Source: Rhodospirillales bacterium
Lineage (GTDB): Bacteria; Pseudomonadota; Alphaproteobacteria; Acetobacterales; Acetobacteraceae
Direction of reading: 5' to 3'
DNA: 50,553 bases
Assembly (NCBI GenBank): GCA_947460455.1
Contig: CANHKG010000007.1
Span: 1 to 50,553 of the forward strand
Part shown: positions 7,772-15,313 of the stretch, one piece after another
How positions within the stretch are numbered: the first letter of the stretch is position 1
Layout of the letters: the number at the start of each line of letters is the position of its first letter
Made by a program: the position numbers and the translations under genes
Notes under the pieces: model-generated
Told to the model about the DNA's origin: nothing
Database searches by the model: none
What the model saw: the letters and a program-made list of their open reading frames with translations, nothing else

Positions 7772-9845
7772 CCAGCGGCCCGGCGGGGGAGACCTCGCCG
7801 GGCCGTTCTGATTCCTGCCCAAGGGACGGGATGCCGCAGTCGCGCAGGAAGGCGGCGATGGCGTCCATCTCCGCGGGATTGCGGGTGCGGTCGGCGGCGC
7901 TGCCGCGCGGCACCCAGATGATGGTGCGGTAGCGCGCGCGGGTGAGCAGCACGCGATAGGTGTTGAGGCGGTTGGCACGACGATCCGCATCGCGCGCCAC
8001 CTGCCAGTCGGTGCCACGGAAATCCCGCACCTGCCAGGTGGCGCCCAGGCGAATGAGGTCGCCGCCCCAGCACAGCCCGGCCACGTCCAGTTCCAGCCCC
8101 TGGCAGGCGAATTCGGTGGCCATCGTCTCCAGCGCGTCGGAGGCACGCACATCCTCCGGCCAGCGATCGAGGAACCAGCGGGCAACGGCGTTGGCATCCA
8201 TGTGCGGCAGCTCCACGCCCATCCCCTCCGCCCGCAGGCGCTTGGCCGCGGCGCTGCCGATCAGCCCGGCGCGGCGCTCGCCACGGGCTTCGGCGCGCAG
8301 GGCGGCGTGCAGCGCGGGCAGGTCGCGCACCAGCAGGAAGGGCAGGGGGCCGAGGGCGGCGATGGCGCTGGCCGCTTCGGCCTCACCGCGCACCACGGCA
8401 TCGGCCCAGGCAGCGGCTGCGGGGTTGCGGATGCTGCGCATGGCGATGTCCAGATGCAGCGCTTCATCGGTGCGCAGGCCGGGCAGGGCGGGCAGGCGCT
8501 GGCGTGGCTCGGGATCCCGCAGCGCCTGGGGCGCGGCCAGCACGCGCCAATGCGGCCGGGCGGCCAGGGCCTCGCCCCACTCGGCCAGCCCGCCCTCGCC
8601 GGTGTGGATCTCCTGCCCGTTGCCGATCAGGCAGACCATCGCGGCCCAGTCGGCATGGCGCGCCATGATGTCCAGCAAATGGCCGGGCTCGCTGTCGGTC
8701 AGGCGCACCGGGCGGTCGGCGCTGGCGCGGGCGGCGTAGGCTTGCGACCAGGAGCGTTGGGCCTCGTCGATCACCGCGATGCGGTCGGCGGGCGTTTCGG
8801 TGGGCGTGCCGATATGGTGGTCGCGGAAATGCGGCAGGGCCTGGATGGCGGCGCGCATGCGCTGGCGGGCGGCACGTGCCTCCTGCCCGGCGGCGACGGC
8901 ATCGCGCACCAACGCCTCGCGCAGCACGTGCACCAATGTGGGGTTGCCGGTAAGGAAGGTGGCGTGGGCTTCCCGCTCGGCGCCGAACACCACGTTCAGG
9001 CCGCACAGCGTCTTGCCGGCACCGGGCGTGCCAGTGACGAAGATCACCACGTGGTGCCCCTCGGCACGCGCTTCGCGACAGGCGGCGAGGATGGTCTGCG
9101 TGGTCTCGCGCAGGTTGCGCGCCTCCGCCCCGGCATCGGCGATCTCGGCCACGCTGTTGCGGGCGTAGAGCGTGCGCGCGGCATCAACGATCCCCGGCAC
9201 CGGGCGATAAGGCGCGGCGGACCAGCCGGCCACGTCGATGTCACTTTCCGGCAGGCGCGCCCACAGGTCGCGCAGCAGGGCGGGCAGGGTGGTGGCTGCG
9301 GCATCGATCACGCCGGTGACACCGCCAATGGCCAGCGGCCACGTCACCGGCCCGGGCCGCGCGGCGGTGGCAACCAGGATCGGCACGATCACCCGGTTGC
9401 GGCTGCCGGCGTGGAAATCCTGCAGGTCCAGCGCGTAGTCTTCCACCTGGCGCCGATCAGCGGGCGTGAGGGTGGTGGCGTCGGCCTTGAACTCCAGCAC
9501 CAGGATGGCGCGCGGCGTAACCAGCACGGCATCGATGCGCCGGCCCAGCCGCTTCATCGGAAATTCCAGCACCAGCCGCCACGCTGCGGCCTGCGGCCAA
9601 TCGGCCAACGCCGCACGCAGGCAGCGCAGCGAAACCTCCCAGGCGCGCAATTGGGCGGCCTCATTGCTGCGGAAATGGCGGATCGCATCGGTGGCAAGCT
9701 GGTCCACCAGCGGCGCATCATCGCCCGCGAGGAAGGCGCCGACGTCGAGTTCGATCACGCCCCATGCCCCGCTGAGTTGCCTGTTGGCAACATACAACGG
9801 CGTGGCGGTTTCGCTACAGCATCGTCTCGCGCAGCTTGCCGGCAC
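7752..9845 (-). CDS. PD-(D/E)XK nuclease-like domain fused to DUF2075 (SF1-type) helicase
   Basis: This 697-residue protein has two parts. Residues 90-160 look like a PD-(D/E)XK nuclease fold: RIDAVLV with D105, then ILVLEFKA with E118 and K120, then a Q-x-x-D-Y helix. From about 265 on it is a DUF2075/Schlafen-group-3 helicase: Walker A TGTPGAGKT at 271-279, a DEAQ Walker B (IAVIDEAQ, 356-363), and an arginine-finger motif NTYRVLLTRAR near 628-638. This is the domain pairing of DNA-processing or defence proteins; the biological role is inference. It is the last gene of the polyamine-type transporter operon, and the first ATG overlaps the permease gene by 32 bases. A later GTG start (residue 30) is possible. 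Confidence 0.85.
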   Translation of the reverse strand: MPASCARRCCSETATPLYVANRQLSGAWGVIELDVGAFLAGDDAPLVDQLATDAIRHFRSNEAAQLRAWEVSLRCLRAALADWPQAAAWRLVLEFPMKRLGRRIDAVLVTPRAILVLEFKADATTLTPADRRQVEDYALDLQDFHAGSRNRVIVPILVATAARPGPVTWPLAIGGVTGVIDAAATTLPALLRDLWARLPESDIDVAGWSAAPYRPVPGIVDAARTLYARNSVAEIADAGAEARNLRETTQTILAACREARAEGHHVVIFVTGTPGAGKTLCGLNVVFGAEREAHATFLTGNPTLVHVLREALVRDAVAAGQEARAARQRMRAAIQALPHFRDHHIGTPTETPADRIAVIDEAQRSWSQAYAARASADRPVRLTDSEPGHLLDIMARHADWAAMVCLIGNGQEIHTGEGGLAEWGEALAARPHWRVLAAPQALRDPEPRQRLPALPGLRTDEALHLDIAMRSIRNPAAAAWADAVVRGEAEAASAIAALGPLPFLLVRDLPALHAALRAEARGERRAGLIGSAAAKRLRAEGMGVELPHMDANAVARWFLDRWPEDVRASDALETMATEFACQGLELDVAGLCWGGDLIRLGATWQVRDFRGTDWQVARDADRRANRLNTYRVLLTRARYRTIIWVPRGSAADRTRNPAEMDAIAAFLRDCGIPSLGQESERPGEVSPAGPLVQTLLV

Positions 9846-10614
9846 GGTGCAGCATCCAGGCGCTGAGGCCCAGGGCGAGGATGGTGAAGGCCATCAGCAG
9901 CGTGGCCACCGCGGTGATGGTGGGGTTCACTTCCAGGATAAGCTCGTTGAACATCTTCTTCGGGATCGTCTCATACGTGCCGGCGATGAAGGAGGTGACG
10001 ATCACCTCATCAAAACTGCCGATGAAGGCGAAGATCCAGGCGGCGAACAGGCTGGGCGCGATGTTGGGCAGCAGCACGGTGCGCGCGGTGTAGAACCACG
10101 ATCCGCCGAGGCTCCAGCCCACCTGCTCGATCCGCACATCGAAGCTGCGGATGGCCACGCCCAGCACCATCATCACCAGCGGCACGCTCAGCACCGTGTG
10201 GGCCAGCACCAGCCCGGCGAAGGTGCCCAGCAGGTTCGCCTTGGCGAAGCCGAGATACATGGCCACGGCCGCAATGATGGTCGGCACGATCAGGGGCGCC
10301 ATGAAGTTGCCCTCCTGCACATCCCGCCCGCGGAACGTCCCGCGGCGCAGCCCGTAGGCGGCCAGCCCGCCCAGCACCACGGCGAAGATGGAGGAGATGA
10401 AGGCCAACGCCAGGGAGGTCCACAATGCCTCCATCCAGCGCTCATCGCCGAAGAAGCCCACGTACCAGCGCAGCGAAAACCCCGGCGGCGGGAAGCTGAG
10501 CGAGCGGGCCGAGGAAAAACTCATCGGCACCACGATCAGCAGCGGCAGCACCAGGAATGCCAGCGCCGCAATGCCGGTGGCCGCCACCAGGCGGGAGGCG
10601 AGGGTGGGCTTCAT
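9814..10614 (-). CDS. Spermidine/putrescine-type ABC transporter permease (PotC-like)
   Basis: This is a 266-residue inner-membrane permease with about six hydrophobic segments. The N-terminus LAFLVLPLLIVVPMSFSSA is typical of PotC/PotI, followed by FSLRWYVGFF. The EAA-type coupling loop is SFDVRIEQVGWSLGGS with L-P-N-I-A-P-S-L near residue 185. The ATG at 10614 gives a four-base ATGA overlap with the stop of the other permease, so this start is preferred over the longer open frame. The substrate class (polyamine, or another small organic cation or carboxylate) cannot be read from the permease. Confidence 0.9.
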   Translation of the reverse strand: MKPTLASRLVAATGIAALAFLVLPLLIVVPMSFSSARSLSFPPPGFSLRWYVGFFGDERWMEALWTSLALAFISSIFAVVLGGLAAYGLRRGTFRGRDVQEGNFMAPLIVPTIIAAVAMYLGFAKANLLGTFAGLVLAHTVLSVPLVMMVLGVAIRSFDVRIEQVGWSLGGSWFYTARTVLLPNIAPSLFAAWIFAFIGSFDEVIVTSFIAGTYETIPKKMFNELILEVNPTITAVATLLMAFTILALGLSAWMLHRAGKLRETML

Positions 10615-11456
10615 GCGCCAACCTTCCGATCCAGCGCGCGATACGCGGCAAAGATCAGCAGCGTCACGATCAGCAGCAGCGTTGAAAGTGCCGAAGCCTG
10701 CTCCCAACGCGGGATCTGGTTGATGAGGAAATCAAGCAGGTTGGAGATCATCGGCACCTTGCCGCCGCCCAGGATCGCGGGCGTCACGTAGAAGCCCAGG
10801 CACAGGATGAACACCAGCAGCGCGCCGGAGGCCAGCGCCGGCAGCGTCAGCGGCAGGAATACCTTGAGGAAGATCGTGCTGGGCGGCGCGCCCATGGAGG
10901 CAGCGGCCTGCATCAGCCGATCATCGATGCGCAGCATGGCGGCGAACAGCGGCAGCACCAGGAAGGGCAGCAGCACGTTGGCCATGCCGATCATCACGCC
11001 CAGTTCGTTGTACAGGAAGCTCACGGGGCTGTCGGTCAGGCCCGTCCATTGCAGCAGGCGATTGACCATGCCGTTATTGCCCAGCACCACGATCCAGGCA
11101 TAGGTGCGCACCAGCACGCTGATCCAGAACGGCGTGATCACGCAAGCCAGCGCAATGAACTGCGCCCGCGGCGAAAGCCCGCGCATCCAGTAGGCCAGCG
11201 GGTAGCCGATGGCGATGTTCACCAGCATCGCCACCACGGAAACACGCAGCGTGTTGGCCAGCACGCGCAAATAGATCGGCGCATCCAGCAGCGCCGCGTA
11301 ATGCTCCGTGGTGAAGCCGCCCTGCTTCGACCAGAAGCCGAGCGCCAGCATATACAGGATCGGCAGGTTGAAGGCCGCGAGCATCACCACCAAAAGCGGC
11401 GTGACGAACCCGAAGCCATGGCGGCGCTCGGCGAGAATGGCGGCCAAGATGGGCAC
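10611..11456 (-). CDS. Spermidine/putrescine-type ABC transporter permease (PotB-like)
   Basis: This is the 281-residue partner permease, with about six transmembrane stretches. MPILAAILAERRHGFGFVTPLLVVMLAAFNLPILYML opens with the first membrane span. The coupling loop reads RLMQAAASMGAPPSTIFLKVFLPLTLPAL, near residues 180-210, matching the E-A-A-x-x-x-G-A-x-x consensus of binding-protein-dependent permeases. It lies 45 bases after the binding-protein gene across a strong hairpin and overlaps the next permease by four bases. Confidence 0.9.
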   Translation of the reverse strand: MPILAAILAERRHGFGFVTPLLVVMLAAFNLPILYMLALGFWSKQGGFTTEHYAALLDAPIYLRVLANTLRVSVVAMLVNIAIGYPLAYWMRGLSPRAQFIALACVITPFWISVLVRTYAWIVVLGNNGMVNRLLQWTGLTDSPVSFLYNELGVMIGMANVLLPFLVLPLFAAMLRIDDRLMQAAASMGAPPSTIFLKVFLPLTLPALASGALLVFILCLGFYVTPAILGGGKVPMISNLLDFLINQIPRWEQASALSTLLLIVTLLIFAAYRALDRKVGA

Positions 11457-11465
11457 TCCAGAAAA

Positions 11466-11492
11466 CGGCGCCCCGGGTTGGCCGGGGCGCCG
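11466..11492 (-). terminator. Intercistronic hairpin between binding-protein and permease genes
   Basis: CGGCGCCCCGG (11466-11476) and CCGGGGCGCCG (11482-11492) form 11 perfect pairs around a 5-nt loop. No T-run follows in the direction of transcription. The position, directly after a binding-protein gene, suggests an mRNA-stabilising or attenuating stem that favours binding-protein over permease expression, as known for other ABC importers. That role is inference. Confidence 0.6.
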
Positions 11493-11501
11493 CGCGTCAG
11501 G

Positions 11502-12521
11502 TCACAGGGAAAGCTTGAACTCTTCCCACTTCTTGTTGGCGCTTTCGCCGTTCTCGGCCCACCACTCGGCGTTCTGCACCCACTGCACGTCCTTGTTCGC
11601 CTTCGCGGTCGGGAACATGCCGAGCTTGTCCTTGGGCAGCAGCGGATCGAGCGCGGGGCTGGGGCCGGTATAGGCGATCACGCCCGCCGCCTTGGCCTGG
11701 TTCTCCGGCACCGACATCTCGTAGTACAGCTTGTTCATCGCCTCCTGCTCCGCCTTGGGCGCGCCCTTCACGGTGCAGATGAACGACAAATCGGCCATGC
11801 CGCCGCTGAAGCTGTAGGCGAGATCAGGCTCTTCCACCACGCGGCCGGACCAGGCGATGGCGTACTGCACCTCGTTGTCCTTCAGCAGCTGCGGCGCCTG
11901 GGCGCCGGCCTTCCACAGCACAGAGATGTCGCGCCGGATCGACAGCAGCTTCTTCAGCGCGCGATCGACATCCAGCGGGAACAGCTTGTCCATCGGTACG
12001 CCATCGGCCAGCAGGGCAAAGGCGATGGTGTAGGCGGGGTAGTCCGGGATGGCGCGCTTGCCGGGGAAGTCCTTCGTGTTGAAGAAATCCACCCAGTTCG
12101 CCGGCGCCTTCGCGGCCTTGCGCCAGGCCATGATGGTGGAGAAATACTGGTAGCCGAAGCCGTGCTCGTTCTTTGCCTCGGGGAACATCGGCATCGGGTT
12201 GATCGCCGCCCAATCCAGCTTCTCGATCAGGCCGAGCTTGCGCGCCTGCACCATGGTGCCGCTGCCCAGCTCGACGCTCGCCGAGGTGATGCGGCCGCTG
12301 GCGATCATCGCCTGCAGCTTGCCCAGGCTGGCGGGGCTTTCGCGCACCAGCTTGATCCCGGTCTTGGCGGTGAACGGCGCGGCGTAGCCCACGTCGATCG
12401 ACTCGCCGGATTTGCCGCCGGATTCCACCATGCGCATCTCGCGCAGCTGGGCCGAGGCGGGGCGGATGACGGAGACGAGGGGCAGGGCGCTGGCCCCTGC
12501 GATCAATGCACGACGCTTCAT
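11502..12521 (-). CDS. Spermidine/putrescine-type ABC transporter substrate-binding protein
   Basis: This is a 339-residue periplasmic binding protein of the PotD/SBP_bac_8 type. The signal peptide is MKRRALIAGASALPLVSVIR with A-x-A cleavage at PASAQ. The mature protein has FTAKTGIKLV, then ELGSGTMVQARKLGLIEKLDW, YQYFSTIMAWR, WVDFFNTKDFPGKRAIPDY and QYAIAWSGRV, all typical of the family. It lies between the ATPase and permease genes of one operon, 30 bases after the ATPase stop, with AGGAGG upstream of the ATG. The ligand may be a polyamine or an unrelated small molecule. Confidence 0.92.
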   Translation of the reverse strand: MKRRALIAGASALPLVSVIRPASAQLREMRMVESGGKSGESIDVGYAAPFTAKTGIKLVRESPASLGKLQAMIASGRITSASVELGSGTMVQARKLGLIEKLDWAAINPMPMFPEAKNEHGFGYQYFSTIMAWRKAAKAPANWVDFFNTKDFPGKRAIPDYPAYTIAFALLADGVPMDKLFPLDVDRALKKLLSIRRDISVLWKAGAQAPQLLKDNEVQYAIAWSGRVVEEPDLAYSFSGGMADLSFICTVKGAPKAEQEAMNKLYYEMSVPENQAKAAGVIAYTGPSPALDPLLPKDKLGMFPTAKANKDVQWVQNAEWWAENGESANKKWEEFKLSL

Positions 12522-12551
12522 GGAATCCTCCTTGTTGCGGGCTGGGGAATG

Positions 12552-13508
12552 TCAGGCCACAGGCCAGACATCCGCCTCGTCCCAGGTCAGGCTCACGCTG
12601 TCCCCGATGGCATGGGGTTGGCCGACGAACGGGGCCGCGGCAACAAAGCCAGTGCCGCCGGCATCCAGGTGGTAGCGGATGGTCTGGCCGAGATAGACCG
12701 CCTCGACCACCTTCGCGGCCAGCCCGCCCGAGGCGGCGAGGCGGATGCGTTCCGGGCGGATCACGCCCTCCCGCCCGCCCGGCAGCTGCACGAAATTGGC
12801 GATGCCCAGGAAGTCCGCCACGAACTTGTTGGCCGGGCGCAGATAGGCCTCCTGCGGCGCGGCAATCTGCTGCACCTGGCCCCGATCCAGCACCATCACG
12901 CGGTCAGAAAGCGACAGCGCCTCCTCCTGGTCGTGCGTCACCAGGATGGTGGTAACGCCGATGCGGCGCTGCAGCTGCTTCAGCTCCACCTGCAATTCCT
13001 CGCGCAGCTTGCGATCCAGCGCGCCGAGCGGTTCATCCAGCAGCAGGATATCAGGCTCGAACACGAAGGCGCGGGCCAGCGCCACGCGCTGCTGCTGGCC
13101 GCCGGAAAGCTGCGCCGGGCGCCGGTTGGCCAGGCCCTGCAACTGCACCAGTTCCAACGCCGCCATCACCTTGGCGCGCAGTGCATCGGGCGGAGTCTTG
13201 CGCACGCGCAACGGAAACGCGACGTTGTCGAACACGCTCATATGCGGGAACAGCGCGTAGCTCTGGAACACCAGGCCCACGTTGCGCTGCTGCGGCGGGC
13301 TACCGGTCACGTCCCGCCCGCCGATCAGGATGCGGCCGGTGGTCGGCTGGTTGAGCCCGGCAATGAGGCTCAGCAGCGTGGTCTTGCCGGAGCCGGAGGG
13401 GCCAAGGATGGTGACGAACTCGCCCTGCGCCACGGCAAGGTCCACGTTGTCCGCCGCCTTGAAGGCGCCATAGTGCTTGCTGATCGCTTCGAGCCGGATA
13501 TCGGTCAT
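12552..13508 (-). CDS. Spermidine/putrescine-type ABC transporter ATP-binding protein (PotA-like)
   Basis: This is a 318-residue ATPase energising the transporter. Walker A GPSGSGKT is near residue 37, the Q-loop in VGLVFQSYALFPHMSVFDNV, the signature LSGGQQQRVALARA near 133, Walker B ILLLDEPLGALD near 154, and the switch histidine in LVTHDQEEAL. A C-terminal TOBE-like region (residues 240-318) matches Pot/Fbp-type ATPases. The frame is open further upstream, but MTDIRLEAISKHYG at 13508 is the family start. It is the first transporter gene of the operon, 52 bases after the FemAB-like gene. Confidence 0.92.
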   Translation of the reverse strand: MTDIRLEAISKHYGAFKAADNVDLAVAQGEFVTILGPSGSGKTTLLSLIAGLNQPTTGRILIGGRDVTGSPPQQRNVGLVFQSYALFPHMSVFDNVAFPLRVRKTPPDALRAKVMAALELVQLQGLANRRPAQLSGGQQQRVALARAFVFEPDILLLDEPLGALDRKLREELQVELKQLQRRIGVTTILVTHDQEEALSLSDRVMVLDRGQVQQIAAPQEAYLRPANKFVADFLGIANFVQLPGGREGVIRPERIRLAASGGLAAKVVEAVYLGQTIRYHLDAGGTGFVAAAPFVGQPHAIGDSVSLTWDEADVWPVA

Positions 13509-13560
13509 GATGCGGCGAGTTTGGGCCGTTGTGCTGCGCCGCACAAGACGCTGGAGCGAA

Positions 13561-14694
13561 TCAATCCGCTTCGCGAAAGGGCGCGTACTCGGCCAGCGCT
13601 TCCATTTGCGCCGCCCGCTCCGCGCGTTCCTCCACCAGGAATTCCGCCACGGCGCGGCGCAGGCCGGGATGGGCGATGTAGTGGGCGGAATAGGTCTCGC
13701 TGGGCACGTAGCCGCGCTGGATCTTGTGCTCGCCCTGCGCGCCGGCCTCCACGCGGGCCAACTTGTGTTCGATGGCGAAATCGATGGCGCGGTAGTAGCA
13801 CAGCTCAAAATGCAGGAACGGCCAGTCGCCACGGCAGCCCCAGTTGCGGCCATAGAGCGTATCCGCCCCCGCCAGGTTCAGCGCCCCGGCCACCCATTTG
13901 CCGCCGTTGCGCGCCATCATCAGCACCACGGCCTCGCCCAGCTTCTCGCCCAGCAGCGGGAAGAATTCCTCCGTGAGGTAGGCGCTGCCCCATTTCCGAT
14001 CCACGGTGGAGGCGTAGAAGCCGTAGAACGCGGCCCAGTCCTGCCTGGTGATCTCCGGCCCGCGCAGCGTCACGAATTCCAGCCCGGCCGCATTGGCGTC
14101 GCGCCGTTCGCGGCGAATGGATTTGCGCTTGCGCGAGGACAGTGCCGCCAGGAAATCGTCGAACGTGGCGTAGCCCTGGTTGTACCAGTGGAACTGCATG
14201 CCCAGCCGTTGCAGCCAGCCGGCCTCGCCCAGGGCATCCCATTCCGGCTTCGTGCAGAAGGTGGCATGCACGCCGGAAGTGCCAAGCTCCGTGTTCGCCT
14301 GTTCCAGCGCGCCGGCCAGCACCGACACCGGCACGTCGTCCCGCACCAGCAGGCGCCGGCCCGGCACCGGGCTGAACGGGGAGGCGACCTGCAGCTTCGG
14401 ATAGTAGCGCCCGCCGGCGCGCTCCAGCGCATTCGCCCAGCCATGGTCGAACACGTATTCGCCGTAGCTGTGGCTCTTGGCGTACATCGGCGCGCAGGCC
14501 ATCACGCGGCCGGCCTCGTCACGCAGCACGGCATGCTGCGGCAGCCAGCCGGTGCGGGCGTTGGCGGATCCACTCTCCTCGACGGCGGCAAGGAAGGCGT
14601 GGCTCACGAAGGGGTTGTCCGCCCCGGCGCAGGCCAGCCAGTCCTCGGGTGGGATCTCCGCGATCGATTTGTGGAGGCTGAGAGTCAGGTCCAA
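13561..14694 (-). CDS. FemAB-like/GNAT-fold acyltransferase (DUF482, COG3146)
   Basis: This 377-residue protein belongs to the DUF482 family, often named peptidogalycan biosynthesis or GNAT-related; the acyl acceptor is not known. DNPFVSHAFLAAVEESGSA near residues 27-45, YVFDHGWANALERAGG near 80-95, YYPKLQVASPFSPVPGRRLL, FHWYNQGYATFDDFLAALSSRKRKSIRRER and WGCRGDWPFLHFELCYYRAIDFAI are strongly diagnostic blocks. The start is a TTG at 14694 (MDLTLSLHKS), consistent with where homology begins; a complete composite repeat abuts it within a few bases and provides the purine-rich AGAAGA upstream. It heads the minus-strand transporter operon but need not be functionally linked. Confidence 0.85.
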   Translation of the reverse strand: MDLTLSLHKSIAEIPPEDWLACAGADNPFVSHAFLAAVEESGSANARTGWLPQHAVLRDEAGRVMACAPMYAKSHSYGEYVFDHGWANALERAGGRYYPKLQVASPFSPVPGRRLLVRDDVPVSVLAGALEQANTELGTSGVHATFCTKPEWDALGEAGWLQRLGMQFHWYNQGYATFDDFLAALSSRKRKSIRRERRDANAAGLEFVTLRGPEITRQDWAAFYGFYASTVDRKWGSAYLTEEFFPLLGEKLGEAVVLMMARNGGKWVAGALNLAGADTLYGRNWGCRGDWPFLHFELCYYRAIDFAIEHKLARVEAGAQGEHKIQRGYVPSETYSAHYIAHPGLRRAVAEFLVEERAERAAQMEALAEYAPFREAD

Positions 14695-14695
14695 G

Positions 14696-14830
14696 GAAGA
14701 GTCTTCTTTTTGTGAACAAAAAGAAGCAAAAAAACTTCATTCGTTTGGACCCGGGCGGTGCCACCACCCGGGACGCAAACGAACAAAAGTTTTTTGGTTC
14801 TTTTTTTCAAAAAAGAACGGCTCCCTTGCT
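14696..14830. repeat. Composite palindromic repeat, copy 2 (complete)
   Basis: Left hairpin 14703-14726 (CTTCTTTTTGT/ACAAAAAGAAG type), linker, central GC stem (CGTTTG...CCCGGG with CCCGGG...CAAACG around 14742-14782), inverted linker CAAAAGTTTTTTG, and right A/T hairpin near 14796-14818. It fills the gap between the start of the FemAB-like gene and the stop of the RidA-family gene. Orientation is opposite to copies 1 and 6. Confidence 0.85.
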
Positions 14831-15298
14831 TCATGCGATCCTGAACATACCCTCAACCTCAACCGCCGCATCCAGCGGCAGCGAGGGCACGCCAATCGTG
14901 GTGCGAGCATGGCGCCCGGCATCGCCGAACACATCCACCGCCACGTTGCTGGCGCCGTTCATCACCACGGCATGCTGGCTGAACGCGGCGGGTGCGGCGA
15001 TGAAGCCGCCCAGGCGCACCACCTGCTGCACGCGATCGAGATCACCACCGCAGGCCACCTTCAGCTGGGCGAGCAGGTTGATGAAGCACTGGCGCGCCGC
15101 GGCGGCCCCCTGCTCGATCGTCACGCCCTCGGTGATCTTGCCCAGGGCGATGATCTTGCCATCGGCCAAAGGCAGCTGGCCGGAGATCACCACCAGGTCC
15201 CCGGTGCGCACGAAGGGCACGTAGTTGGCCACGGGCGCGGCGGCCTCCGGCAGGGTGATGCCGAGTTCGGCGAGTTTCGCGTCGATCCGTCCAGCCAT
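14831..15298 (-). CDS. RidA/YjgF/YER057c family protein
   Basis: This 155-residue protein of the RidA superfamily belongs to the longer COG0251 subgroup. RidA proper hydrolyses reactive enamine/imine intermediates released by PLP enzymes; this subgroup is less characterised. Landmarks: YVPFVRTGDLVVISGQLP near residues 26-43, ARQCFINLLAQLKVACG near 87-104, VVRLGGFIAA near 111-120, and the C-terminal RTTIGVPSLPLDAAVEVEG. The catalytic arginine of true RidA (N-x-P-x-R-x-x) is not obvious: the corresponding stretch is HARTTIGVPSLP. GGAGAAG precedes the ATG. The RNR-like gene lies 15 bases upstream, suggesting a two-gene operon. Confidence 0.9.
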   Translation of the reverse strand: MAGRIDAKLAELGITLPEAAAPVANYVPFVRTGDLVVISGQLPLADGKIIALGKITEGVTIEQGAAAARQCFINLLAQLKVACGGDLDRVQQVVRLGGFIAAPAAFSQHAVVMNGASNVAVDVFGDAGRHARTTIGVPSLPLDAAVEVEGMFRIA

Positions 15299-15313
15299 GG
15301 TCTTCTCCGATAC

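Noticed and set aside
11049-13976. A 975-codon open frame on the plus strand
   Set aside because: It is antisense to a complete, convincingly matched ABC transporter operon.
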